Assembly: GCA_965662735.1 (NCBI GenBank)
Contig: CBFIIU010000005.1
Span: 43,305 to 107,304, forward strand
Direction of reading: 5' to 3'
Source: JAYODZ01 sp965662735
Lineage (GTDB): Bacteria; Pseudomonadota; Alphaproteobacteria; RS24
DNA length: 64,000 bases
Shown here: positions 17,746 to 26,421 of the stretch, in pieces
Position numbering within the stretch: position 1 is the first letter of the stretch
How the letters are laid out: each line of letters starts with the position of its first letter
The notes under the pieces: model-generated
What the model saw: the letters and a program-made list of their open reading frames with translations, nothing else
What the model was told of the DNA's origin: nothing
The model's database searches: none
Translations under genes and position numbers: made by a program

Positions 17746-19194
17746 TCACGACCGTGAGAAAGAAATAGCCTCATCATCGACGCTACCATAGCCCAGCATT
17801 GCAAGGTCTAACAGATAATTTTGGTGCAACTTCCATGGCCGCACCGACCCCTGCTTAGGCAATTCGGTTAATGCACGTTGGACATAGCCCGACGAGAAAT
17901 CAAGCAAGGGCTCTTCATCAACCGAACCGGCGTCGACTTGAGGACATGCGGCGGTGTAATTGTGCTTATCCATATGCGCAATCAGGCGACAGACATAGGC
18001 GCTTGTGAGATCGCATTTCAAGGTCCAGGAAGCATTAGTATAGCCAAAAGATTGTGCCAGATTAGGAATGCCACTGAACATCAGACCTTTATAATTATAG
18101 GTATCATGCGCCTTAATTTTTTTCCGATCGACATAGATATCCATACCGCCCAGAAATTGCAGATTTAAACCTGTGGCTGTCACAATAATATCGGCATCCA
18201 CATGCTCGCCTGAAGCGAGGCGAATGCCCTTTTTATCGAACCCCTCAATATGGTCGGTCACCACATCGGCTTTACCCGATTTCAGGGCTTGAAAAAAATC
18301 GCCATCGGGTGCCAGGCACATGCGTTGTTCCCAAGGATTATAAGGGGGGGTGAAGTGCTTATCGACATCGAACCCCGGCCCGAGCGCTTCTCGTGCGCCT
18401 TCAATAATTTTTTGTTTGGCCTTTTCAGGGAAAGTCCGGCAGTACCAGAAAGAAACACGTTGGAGAAGAATTTTAACCAGTCGCACCAACCGATAGGCCA
18501 CCATATCGGGTAAGTTGCGATGCATAAAATGCGCGAATTTGCTCTCACCCGGCATCGCGACAATATAGGTCGGCGACCGTTGAACCATGGTCACACGCTC
18601 TGCACGTTTGGCCATTTCCGGCACAATGGTGATGGCGGTGGCGCCACTGCCAATGACCGCTACTTTTTTACCATCATAATTTAGATTTTCTGGCCAATGC
18701 TGCGGATGCACAATTTGACCGGCAAATTTCTTCTCATCTTTAAACTCGGGTCGGTATCCCGCCTCATAATTGTAATAGCCCGTGCAGAGAAACAAAAACT
18801 GTGTGGTAACCTTCTCGTCGTTTCCATTGCGCTGAACGCTCAACGTCCAGGCCGAACGACCGCTATTCCATCTGGCTTGCGTGACTTTCGTCTGAAATTG
18901 AATCAATTTTCGAAGGTCAAAAACATCCGCCGTCTCGTTTAAATACTCCAAAATAGCCGGAGCATCGGCGATCGCCTTTGGATGTGTCCACGGGCGAAAC
19001 TGAAAGCCAAGCGTATACATGTCACTATCGGAGCGGATGCCTGGATAGCGGAACAAATCCCAAGTGCCCCCAATGGCCTCGCGTCCTTCCAAAATACAAA
19101 TACGCTTATGCGGCATCGATTTGCGCAAATGATAGGCCGCGCTGATCCCCGAAATACCGGCGCCTACAATGACGACATCATAATCATTAGACAT
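17746..19194 (-). CDS. flavin-containing (Baeyer-Villiger type) monooxygenase
   Basis: 482 aa from ATG 19194, which follows AAAGGG; an ATG 18 nt upstream is in frame. The FAD motif is GAGISG (11-16). FAGQIVHPQHWP (157-168) fits the type I Baeyer-Villiger fingerprint FxGxxxHxxxWP, followed by the NADPH motif VIGSGATA. RYPGIRSDSDMYTLGF is also typical. It would insert oxygen into a ketone to make an ester or lactone, or oxidise S/N atoms. It lies 39 nt after mmsA on the same strand. The substrate is unknown. Confidence 0.92.
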   Translation of the reverse strand: MSNDYDVVIVGAGISGISAAYHLRKSMPHKRICILEGREAIGGTWDLFRYPGIRSDSDMYTLGFQFRPWTHPKAIADAPAILEYLNETADVFDLRKLIQFQTKVTQARWNSGRSAWTLSVQRNGNDEKVTTQFLFLCTGYYNYEAGYRPEFKDEKKFAGQIVHPQHWPENLNYDGKKVAVIGSGATAITIVPEMAKRAERVTMVQRSPTYIVAMPGESKFAHFMHRNLPDMVAYRLVRLVKILLQRVSFWYCRTFPEKAKQKIIEGAREALGPGFDVDKHFTPPYNPWEQRMCLAPDGDFFQALKSGKADVVTDHIEGFDKKGIRLASGEHVDADIIVTATGLNLQFLGGMDIYVDRKKIKAHDTYNYKGLMFSGIPNLAQSFGYTNASWTLKCDLTSAYVCRLIAHMDKHNYTAACPQVDAGSVDEEPLLDFSSGYVQRALTELPKQGSVRPWKLHQNYLLDLAMLGYGSVDDEAISFSRS

Positions 19195-19233
19195 ATTAAA
19201 ACCCTTTACCATGGCGCTCGCGAGAGTGACCGC

Positions 19234-20730
19234 CTATTGCATCGTTGGAATGATGAAAGATTGATCATCGACATCGCCAGAAGGCCAACGTTGAGTGACT
19301 GTTTTCACTTTCGTGTAAAAACGAATACCCTCTGGCCCATGCTGATTAGTATCGCCAAAGGCGGAGCGCTTCCATCCACCAAAGGTATGATAAGCGACGG
19401 GAACGGGTATCGGCACATTAATGCCGACCATCCCTACATTTACTTTTTGCGCGAATTCGCGCGCTGCCAATCCACTGCGCGTAAACAGAGCCACCCCATT
19501 TCCATATTGGTGCTGACTTGGAAGCCGCGCCGCTTCTTCCAAACTCTCCGCCCGAACAACTTGAAGAACAGGGCCAAATATTTCTTCTTGGTAGGATTTC
19601 ATATTTGGCGTGACATGATCGAAGAGACTAGGGCCAATAAAAAACCCTTCTTCATGACCTTGCAAAACCAATCCGCGGCCATCAACCACCAGCTCAGCCC
19701 CTTCTTGGACACCCATCTGAATATAATCCTCGATGCGTTGGCGATGAGCGGCGGTCACGACCGGCCCAAAATGGGCATCGGTGTCGTTTGATGTGCCCAC
19801 TTTCAGCTTACTGATTTCAGAGGTCATCCGATCGACAAACAGATCAGCTGTCGCTTGACCAACGGGCACCGCCACTGGCAAAGCCATGCACCGTTCGCCG
19901 GCTGACCCAAAAGCAGCGCCCGCAAAATCGGCGATCACCTGATCCATATCGGCATCGGGTAAAATAATGCCATGATTTTTTGCGCCCCCCATGGCCTGAA
20001 CACGTTTGCCATGGGCTGTTCCGGTTTGATAAACATAATGCGCAATATCGGACGAGCCAACAAAGCTGACCGCTTTAATATCAGGATGCGTGAGGATGGC
20101 GTCGACCACTTCCTTATCGCCATTCACAACATTTAAAACGCCTTTTGGCGCTCCGGCCTCCATCATCAATTCGGCGAGCCGCATCGGCACGCTCGGATCT
20201 TTCTCAGAGGGCTTGAGAATAAAAGTGTTGCCACAGGCAATGGCCACGCCAAACATCCACATCGGGATCATGGCTGGAAAGTTAAACGGCGTGATACCAG
20301 CAACCACACCCAAAGGCTGGCGCATCGCGTAAATGTCGATGCCGGGTCCAGCCCCTTCCGTATATTCACCTTTTAAGAGATGCGGAATACCGCACGCAAA
20401 CTCGATGACTTCCAAACCACGCTGAATATCACCTTTCGAGTCGGCGACCACTTTGCCGTGTTCCGAAGACAATAATTCAGCCAACTCATCCATAGTGTCT
20501 TCGAGCAGGGATTTGAAGTTAAACAAAACGCGCGCTCGGCGCTGAGGATTAGTGGCAGCCCAATCAAACTGTGCTTTTTGAGCAATCTGTACCGCCGAGG
20601 CCAATTCGTCGGATGTCGCTAAATTCACGCGGGCTTGCACGGCACCGGTGTTCGGATTGTAAATATCCGAAAAACGATGCGACGTTCCCGTCACACCCTG
20701 ACCATCGACGAAATGATGAATTTCCCGCAT
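19234..20730 (-). CDS. mmsA: CoA-acylating methylmalonate-semialdehyde dehydrogenase
   Basis: 498 aa from ATG 20730, preceded by AGGAG with 8-nt spacing. ALDH-superfamily enzyme that converts methylmalonate semialdehyde to propionyl-CoA (or malonate semialdehyde to acetyl-CoA) in valine or inositol breakdown. The catalytic Cys is in GSAGERCMALP (C281). AMGGAKNHGII replaces the ELGGK of ordinary ALDHs, so the general-base Glu is missing, as is normal in MmsA. The C-terminal PVPVAYHTFGGWKRSAFGD is typical. A BVMO gene follows after 39 nt. Confidence 0.93.
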   Translation of the reverse strand: MREIHHFVDGQGVTGTSHRFSDIYNPNTGAVQARVNLATSDELASAVQIAQKAQFDWAATNPQRRARVLFNFKSLLEDTMDELAELLSSEHGKVVADSKGDIQRGLEVIEFACGIPHLLKGEYTEGAGPGIDIYAMRQPLGVVAGITPFNFPAMIPMWMFGVAIACGNTFILKPSEKDPSVPMRLAELMMEAGAPKGVLNVVNGDKEVVDAILTHPDIKAVSFVGSSDIAHYVYQTGTAHGKRVQAMGGAKNHGIILPDADMDQVIADFAGAAFGSAGERCMALPVAVPVGQATADLFVDRMTSEISKLKVGTSNDTDAHFGPVVTAAHRQRIEDYIQMGVQEGAELVVDGRGLVLQGHEEGFFIGPSLFDHVTPNMKSYQEEIFGPVLQVVRAESLEEAARLPSQHQYGNGVALFTRSGLAAREFAQKVNVGMVGINVPIPVPVAYHTFGGWKRSAFGDTNQHGPEGIRFYTKVKTVTQRWPSGDVDDQSFIIPTMQ

Positions 20731-20899
20731 GTGTATACTCCTAAAACGATGGCAAAACTTAGTCTCAAATGGGGCCACGGGTCAATGCGGCACGCATGCG
20801 TGATCCTTCAGAAAATCCTGATCGTTCATAAAATTAAGTGTGGGAAGAGCGCGCAGACGCAGCACATTAGACCCGCATCAAATCGCTGGCGGCGCTTTA

Positions 20900-20948
20900 A
20901 CCTTATGCTCCAGCTGTCGCTTCACCTTTATTCTCCAGCTGTCGCGGT
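20900..20948. repeat. 24/25-bp imperfect tandem duplication
   Basis: Two adjacent units share TCTCCAGCTGTCGC-like cores (20900-20923, 20924-20948). They sit in the 334-bp spacer between mmsA and the HD-domain gene. Apart from this and the hairpin at 21002-21025 I see nothing coding there. Confidence 0.65.
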
Positions 20949-21001
20949 GGCTTTCAGCGCGAGATAAACGCTCATCCCAGAGCTGATGGCCGAGCGCCCA
21001 T

Positions 21002-21025
21002 CGCCCGCATGGGACCATGCGGGCG
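21002..21025. other. perfect 10-bp hairpin after HD-domain gene
   Basis: CGCCCGCATG and CATGCGGGCG flank a GGAC loop, 40 bp past the stop of the minus-strand HD gene. No U-tract follows on either strand, so it could be a 3' mRNA stabiliser or weak terminator, or a protein site. Confidence 0.6.
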
Positions 21026-21064
21026 CACGCGATCGACATCAGAATTATTTAATGAGGCCCGAAA

Positions 21065-21664
21065 TTACTCAGCCGCCACGTCATTGCGCAAATAAATCGA
21101 CTTTTTCGGCGCGCTGAAGACCTTTTCCATCATCGGGATGAAAAATTCCAATGGCTCACTCTTGTAATCGGGATCAAATGCCTCTTGATCGTATTTCCGA
21201 CAAAATTCCTCGCAGTGGTCATAATAGTCGTGATCCGCAAACTGGTCGCGCATATTCCGATCGAGGCCCAGATAATGAAAGAAATAATACCCCTGAAACA
21301 CACCATGATTGGCGACCATCCAATGATTGGCGTCCGAGACAAATGGTTTCAAAATTGCGGCGGCAATGTCAGGATGGTTCATACTGCCCAAAGTGTCTCC
21401 AATATCATGAAGCAGTGCGCAGACCGTATATTCTTCGTCGCGTCCATCCCGCCAGGCGCGCGATGCCGTTTGCAGCGAATGTTCCATACGATCCACGGGG
21501 AAACCACCAAAATCGCCATCGAGAATTTTAAGATGGTCGATAACCCGGTGCGGCAAGCCTTTATTAAACCCTTGAGCGGATTCATAAATAATTTGCCAAT
21601 CTTCTTGTGTTCCTTCTGTCATCCGCCGAAATTGTGCCTGACGGCCATCACCATGATCTGACAT
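21065..21664 (-). CDS. HD-domain protein, possible diiron oxygenase of the PhnZ/MIOX type
   Basis: 199 aa. HD metal-site residues appear as MEHSLQTA, ALLHDIGD, MNHPDIA and VANHGVFQGYYF, a His spacing seen in HD proteins with two metals. The overall pattern resembles the PhnZ/TmpB group, which use a mixed-valent diiron site to oxidise small hydroxylated compounds, more than nucleotide phosphohydrolases; that is recall and needs alignment. No membrane segment. It follows the amidase gene by 79 nt on the same strand. The substrate is unknown. Confidence 0.75.
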   Translation of the reverse strand: MSDHGDGRQAQFRRMTEGTQEDWQIIYESAQGFNKGLPHRVIDHLKILDGDFGGFPVDRMEHSLQTASRAWRDGRDEEYTVCALLHDIGDTLGSMNHPDIAAAILKPFVSDANHWMVANHGVFQGYYFFHYLGLDRNMRDQFADHDYYDHCEEFCRKYDQEAFDPDYKSEPLEFFIPMMEKVFSAPKKSIYLRNDVAAE

Positions 21665-21743
21665 TACGCCCTCCCCAATAAAAACTCTTCAAAGAATAGC
21701 GACACAGCTACTGTCCGTCGAGAGCTAAATCATCGCGTCGATG

Positions 21744-23210
21744 CTAGGAGATTTCGGGCAAGCGGTCGCGCCACGGACGCATTTCCTCAAGCTCATAGGC
21801 GATCTCAAATAGCATACGCTCTTTGCCTAAACCGGCAGCGATCTGCACGCCAACCGGACGCCCATCCTCTGTGAAATAACCTGGCACCGACATGGACGGT
21901 GTTCCAGCCACGTTATGAAGGGGCGTAAAAGTCGCATATTGTGTTGTGCGCTGATACTGTGTTTCAAAATCGAGATCGGCGCCGAAATAGCCGAGGCGCG
22001 GTGCCACATGAGAAGTCACAGGACTGATCACCGCATCATAAGTATTCAAAAACGCATCCACCCGCTGCGAGAGAGCGGTCAGGCCGGTGATCATCTCATC
22101 GACGCGGCCCTCGGGTAAGGCTTTAAAAAGTTGGTGTAACCCGGCCGTCCAAGGTTCGACCATGCCCGCTTTCAAGGCATCTTTTCCAATCATTTCGGAA
22201 ATGCGGTCATAGGTTCGTGACGCGTTCATCGCCCAGAGGACAAGAAAATCTTCAATATAGTTGGGGTGGAACAGGGGTGAGTCTGAAACTTCTTCGACAT
22301 CATGCCCCGCGCCTTGCAGTGCGGATGCCGTTTCCAGAACAGCTTTTTTGGTATCTTCATCGACGACGACATCGGGTGCCGTCAGACATAAAGCGAAGCG
22401 TCGTCTTTTTTGTGATGGGCCTTCCACAAAACCCACCGGGCGCAAATGTTTACCTGTTTCTGTCAACGCCAACATGAACGCAGAATCGCGCACTGTCACG
22501 CTGCTACAATGTTTGATCGACAAAAGAAAAGGCAAATTTGGGCTTCCCTGTTCGGGAAACCGACCTCGACTGGGTTTCATGCCAAACACACCGCAAGCCG
22601 CCGATGGGATGCGGATCGAGCCACCGCCATCGCTGGATTGAGCAACGGGCACCATTCGGGCAGCAACGGCGGCTGTCGCCCCACCGGATGACCCCCCCGC
22701 ACTGAACGCCGTATTCCATGGGTTTCGCGCCGCCCCCAGATAAACAGACTCTGTCGTGGCAAGCAATCCAAACTCCGGGGTATTGGTCTTGCCCAACACG
22801 CCAATTCCTGTCCCGAGCACCTTATCAACATAAGGCGCTTGGCTCTGGGCAATATTATTTTCAAAGGCACGACACCCGTAACTGGTGCGTATGCCTTTCA
22901 CATCCGAGAGATCCTTGAAGAGATAGGGAACACCGCGAAGCGGACCCGATAGACCTGTAGCCAATTGCCGTTCAGCATAATCATAGGACTTTGTCACAAC
23001 TGCATTAATGTGGGGGTTCAAAAGGTCGATGCGCTCTTGATACAAGGCTAATGATTCTGCGGGGCTGATCTCACCGCGATAAATTTGTTTGGCGAGATCC
23101 ATCATGTCGAGGTTTCGAAGATCTTGCGCCCTCGCCGCAGACCGAGACACACTCAGTCCAGCAAAGAAGCTACCCGCCATAAGCGACGTTAAAAAATTCC
23201 GACGATCCAT
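21744..23210 (-). CDS. exported amidase (amidase signature family)
   Basis: 488 aa. The N-terminus MDRRNFLTSLMAGSFFAG has an RR-F-L pattern and hydrophobic stretch, suggesting Tat export with cleavage near ARAQ. The Ser-cisSer-Lys triad is visible: Lys in YLFKDLSD, cis-Ser in SAGGSSGGATAAV and the nucleophile in SSDGGGSIRIP. It hydrolyses a C-N amide bond in the periplasm. It is upstream of the HD-domain gene and may share a transcript with it. The substrate cannot be read; peptide amides and acyl amides are both common in the family. Confidence 0.9.
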   Translation of the reverse strand: MDRRNFLTSLMAGSFFAGLSVSRSAARAQDLRNLDMMDLAKQIYRGEISPAESLALYQERIDLLNPHINAVVTKSYDYAERQLATGLSGPLRGVPYLFKDLSDVKGIRTSYGCRAFENNIAQSQAPYVDKVLGTGIGVLGKTNTPEFGLLATTESVYLGAARNPWNTAFSAGGSSGGATAAVAARMVPVAQSSDGGGSIRIPSAACGVFGMKPSRGRFPEQGSPNLPFLLSIKHCSSVTVRDSAFMLALTETGKHLRPVGFVEGPSQKRRRFALCLTAPDVVVDEDTKKAVLETASALQGAGHDVEEVSDSPLFHPNYIEDFLVLWAMNASRTYDRISEMIGKDALKAGMVEPWTAGLHQLFKALPEGRVDEMITGLTALSQRVDAFLNTYDAVISPVTSHVAPRLGYFGADLDFETQYQRTTQYATFTPLHNVAGTPSMSVPGYFTEDGRPVGVQIAAGLGKERMLFEIAYELEEMRPWRDRLPEIS

Positions 23211-23249
23211 AGATACCCCCCTTAGAACCTAATCTTCACATTGATGATT

Positions 23250-23492
23250 TTAAGAAAATGAGCCCGCAATCAGCCACAATGCGACGGCGAGCAAGACACA
23301 GCCACCTGAAAATCCTAGAGCAATTAGAGCAATGGACTTGGCGAGAGTGAGATAATTCTCGACTCTTAATTTGAACAGCAGGGCACGCTCTTGCTGCTCT
23401 CGATGGGAAAGGCGCTCGGTGAGGGCGGAGATGTCCCGCTCCACCACCTCGCGAACCATTTTATTTTGCGATGGCGTGAGCCGTGCCGCCAT
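23250..23492 (-). CDS. small single-pass or hairpin membrane protein, unrecognised
   Basis: 80 aa. The N-terminal half is charged and helical (VREVVERDISALTERLSHREQQERAL) and likely cytosolic. The C-terminal half is hydrophobic (about 50-78, IALIALGFSGGCVLLAVALWLIAG). It starts 14 nt after the stop of the KKPVA-tailed protein, so the two are probably one operon and may interact in the membrane. The ribosome site is weak; Met12 is an alternative start. No family is recognised. Confidence 0.65.
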   Translation of the reverse strand: MAARLTPSQNKMVREVVERDISALTERLSHREQQERALLFKLRVENYLTLAKSIALIALGFSGGCVLLAVALWLIAGSFS

Positions 23493-23506
23493 TCTTTCTT
23501 ACAGCC

Positions 23507-23992
23507 TTACTTACGCGCCGCTGGCTTTTTAGCCGCTGGCTTTCTAGCCGCTGGCCTACTCGCCGCTGGCCTACTCGCCGCTGGCTTTCTAGCCGCTGGC
23601 CTAGTCGCCGCTGGCTTTCTAGCCGCTGGCCTACTCGCCGCTGGTTTTTTAGCAACTGGCTTTTTAGCGACGGGCTTTTTAGCAACTGGTTTTTTAGCAA
23701 CTGGTTTTTTAGCGACAGGCTTTTTAGCGACAGGCTTTTTAGCGACAGGCTTTTTAGCAACTGGCTTTTTAGCAACTGGTTTTTTAGCAACTGGTTTTTT
23801 AGCGACGGGCTTTTTAGCGACAGGCTTTTTAGCAACTGGCTTTTTAGCGACGGGCTTTTTAGCAACTGGCTTTTTAGCGACGGGCTTTTTAGCAACGGGC
23901 TTTTTAGCAACGGGCTTTTTAGCAACGGGCTTTTTAGCAACGGGCTTTTTGGCTGCTGGTTTCTTAGCCGCCGGTTTTCTGGTCACTGCCAT
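23507..23992 (-). other. possible internally initiated 161-aa KKPVA protein
   Basis: Within the 875-aa frame, AGAAGGAGACCTACCC immediately precedes an in-frame ATG at 23992. The product would be a free, extremely basic, Lys/Ala/Pro-rich protein resembling bacterial histone H1-like or PhaF/AlgP-type tails. The alternative is that the encoded Ala-Glu-Gly-Asp merely happens to spell a ribosome site. Confidence 0.4.
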
Positions 23993-26134
23993 GGGTAGGT
24001 CTCCTTCTGCTTGACCGTTTTCTTCCTCCCCATTAAACGAATCAATGGAAGACGAAATGCGTAACGATGAGAGAGTGCGTCGGATTTTATTTCGAGGCAA
24101 GAGTTTTAACAGCCTCGGTTCAGTTTTCATTAAGGTCTCATAAGTCGTTTTGTCAAAATTTTGAGCGCGCTCATCGTCGCTATCGACGGGGACATAAATT
24201 AATTCTCGCTTAACAATTTCGGTAGGAACTTCTTTCTCAACCTCGACAATTTTTTCGGTCTCAATCGTTTCATACCGAATGACAGGTTTGGTAATCCGCA
24301 GTTGCAAAGCGCGCATTGCTCCGCGCGTGGCACGCCCGGCGAGCATGATGGCCACGCGGAGGGCTTGAGCAATCAAGCTCAGAAACTCAACAATCGCGGC
24401 GGTGATCGACCCCAACACAAAAACAATCGCGCGCGCGATCGACAACCAACCATCACCAAAGCGCACGCCAAATTCTATTAGTGCCGAACCCAATTGCCGA
24501 ACCAAATCGCCGAGGCGGCGCGATAGTCGCGTGATGGCAAGTCCCCATCGGCCCCGCTCGCGCATTGGCACGCTCGACAGACGCGCTGGATCCGACAAAA
24601 CAAATGAAATGAAAGCGAGGAACGTTCCCATGGTAGCAACGATGGCCGCCGTTGATCCAAACCAAACCGTGGCCACTAATTTTACTTTGTCCTCGGGCAA
24701 ATCCGCGACATCAAAAGAGCCGATCATCGCAGACGACTCCGGCAGCATCGTCACGGACGAGGGCTCTCCCTCGGAGCGCGGGCCAAAACACCATTGCTCA
24801 AACGTGCCACACACAATAGACGTCAACTGATAGACCTGAACCGTTTCAAGCTTTTTCCGATAGGCCTGGCGTAGCGCATGAAACTCGGCCATTAATGTCG
24901 CATTTTCGGTTTCTAAAGTGGCAATCCGATCCGCATTATTCCCCGCTAATCCAAGCAGTGTCGCACGCTGATTATTCAGCTCGGTGACCTGCTGGTCGAT
25001 CCGCCTATTAATTGTCGCCACACGAACCCGGTGATCGTCTCGGCTCCCATTAATTTGACGGTCGATATCAATGATCTGATTACTCCGCGCCCGAGAGAGG
25101 CGTTGAGACTGATCGGATACGCGCGCCCGAATTTGCTTCTCGTCCTCAACTAAGGCTGCTTCGCGCGCATCAAAACGACTGGAAATTTGGGAGCGCGCCG
25201 CAGAGCGCGCCGCTTCTAAATCAGTCAGCGCTCGGGTCGCCTGATCCAAACGGGATTTAAACTGCGCGTTGACCTGCTCCATGAGCGCCGCGCGCCCAAA
25301 TATAATGGATCGCGCATTGTCAATCTGTCGAGCTCGGTCGGCTTCAATTGTTGCGAGCTGCTGTTGTTGCGATCGGATCGATGCCTGAAAAGGTGCATCG
25401 GCGCCCGCCAAGGCTTTCGCCCGTTCCGCACGAAGAGCCGTAATATCGCGTTGAATTTGGTCCAAACGACTATTGAGGGTTTCGATGCCAGGGCCGAGTT
25501 CCGTTTCGCCCGTCAATAATCGGCGTTCATCCATTTTGCCGGCAATGAACTTATCGAGATCATTATTCGCCTGCTCAATTTCTTTGCGACGTTCACTCGC
25601 CAACTCGTCCAGCGACTGGGCAAATTGGGCGTTTATCGATTGAGGGGTCTGCGCCCGCATGCGCTCGATCATTCGTTGATTAAAGACAATAGCATCCCGT
25701 TTTTCATGGCGCTCATTGACCAGCGCCTGAACTTCTCGCGTTACATTGGTGTTTTGTTGCACTAACGCATTAAACATCGTTTCGAACGTCACAAAGGTCA
25801 GCGCAATCAAGCCGAAGAGGAATAAAGACCGAAACACAATCCGGCGGCTCATATATAGACCCGACGCCAGATAAATTTTAGTGGGTTCCAAAATCGCAAT
25901 AATGACGAACGGCAAGGCGCCGACCATGGCTCGGGCATAGGCACCAAAGTCGCGTTCTACCTCGGGGATGTTGACGAAAACAGAGAGACCTTGTGTGAAG
26001 GCAATAAACAATCCGACAATGGCGGCGGCAATTTCAACCACCCAGGCCGTAATATAAACCGTTCGCGACAGCGACTGAGCACCCGGTAAAGACGGGCGGG
26101 GGGTCTGATCTGGGTAAACCGGTAGGCTCGTCAT
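23507..26134 (-). CDS. large membrane/coiled-coil protein with histone H1-like KKPVA tail, unrecognised
   Basis: 875 aa. Hydrophobic segments at about 33-53, 70-90 and 100-122 precede a long Q/R/E-rich coiled coil (about 130-435). Further membrane segments lie at about 485-513 and 565-590. An acidic-basic linker (about 620-710) leads to a tail from 715 made of some 20 KKPVA pentapeptides plus PAASRPAARK variants. The tail is highly basic and H1-like, suited to bind DNA or RNA, polyphosphate or other polyanions. I do not recognise the membrane part. A ribosome-site-like AGAAGGAGA lies 8 nt before internal Met715, so the tail may also be made alone. A small membrane protein follows after 14 nt. 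Confidence 0.85.
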   Translation of the reverse strand: MTSLPVYPDQTPRPSLPGAQSLSRTVYITAWVVEIAAAIVGLFIAFTQGLSVFVNIPEVERDFGAYARAMVGALPFVIIAILEPTKIYLASGLYMSRRIVFRSLFLFGLIALTFVTFETMFNALVQQNTNVTREVQALVNERHEKRDAIVFNQRMIERMRAQTPQSINAQFAQSLDELASERRKEIEQANNDLDKFIAGKMDERRLLTGETELGPGIETLNSRLDQIQRDITALRAERAKALAGADAPFQASIRSQQQQLATIEADRARQIDNARSIIFGRAALMEQVNAQFKSRLDQATRALTDLEAARSAARSQISSRFDAREAALVEDEKQIRARVSDQSQRLSRARSNQIIDIDRQINGSRDDHRVRVATINRRIDQQVTELNNQRATLLGLAGNNADRIATLETENATLMAEFHALRQAYRKKLETVQVYQLTSIVCGTFEQWCFGPRSEGEPSSVTMLPESSAMIGSFDVADLPEDKVKLVATVWFGSTAAIVATMGTFLAFISFVLSDPARLSSVPMRERGRWGLAITRLSRRLGDLVRQLGSALIEFGVRFGDGWLSIARAIVFVLGSITAAIVEFLSLIAQALRVAIMLAGRATRGAMRALQLRITKPVIRYETIETEKIVEVEKEVPTEIVKRELIYVPVDSDDERAQNFDKTTYETLMKTEPRLLKLLPRNKIRRTLSSLRISSSIDSFNGEEENGQAEGDLPMAVTRKPAAKKPAAKKPVAKKPVAKKPVAKKPVAKKPVAKKPVAKKPVAKKPVAKKPVAKKPVAKKPVAKKPVAKKPVAKKPVAKKPVAKKPVAKKPVAKKPVAKKPVAKKPVAKKPAASRPAARKPAATRPAARKPAASRPAASRPAARKPAAKKPAARK
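23640..23950. repeat. 15-bp tandem repeat array encoding KKPVA
   Basis: About 20 head-to-tail 15-bp units of the form CTTTTTAGC(A/G)AC(T/G/A)GG. They vary at three positions, mostly synonymous, so the peptide is kept while DNA drifts. Flanking units (23510-23640) are more diverged. Length is likely to vary between strains by slippage. Confidence 0.93.
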
Positions 26135-26421
26135 TACCTCTCCTCAACCAACCCAACGGTTGGATACCATAAGCGGCATATATGAGCCGCCGGCGCCGCA
26201 TCCTAACCCATAGGTTTTCCTCTAAAGGTCACTCCGCGTGCATGTCGACCGTATGAAGGCCAGAATGACAATCAGTATGGTCTCTCCCTGGTTGATTGGC
26301 AAGAAAATGCAACTAGAAATTTACTCACCGCTTTTTGGCTCCGTCGATCAAAATTCGATTTTCATCGACACTCAGAATGCTATTGTTCGCCTTCTGGAGT
26401 ATTAGTCGATGAGGGGTTTCT

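Noticed and set aside
23640..23950. Possible CRISPR array
   Set aside because: Units are 15 bp and contiguous with no unique spacers, and they code for a regular peptide.
23391..24014. Long plus-strand frame (about 207 codons) through the 15-bp repeat array
   Set aside because: It is the antisense shadow of the KKPVA repeats; a 15-bp period keeps all frames open. The minus frame continues into a 700-residue structured protein.
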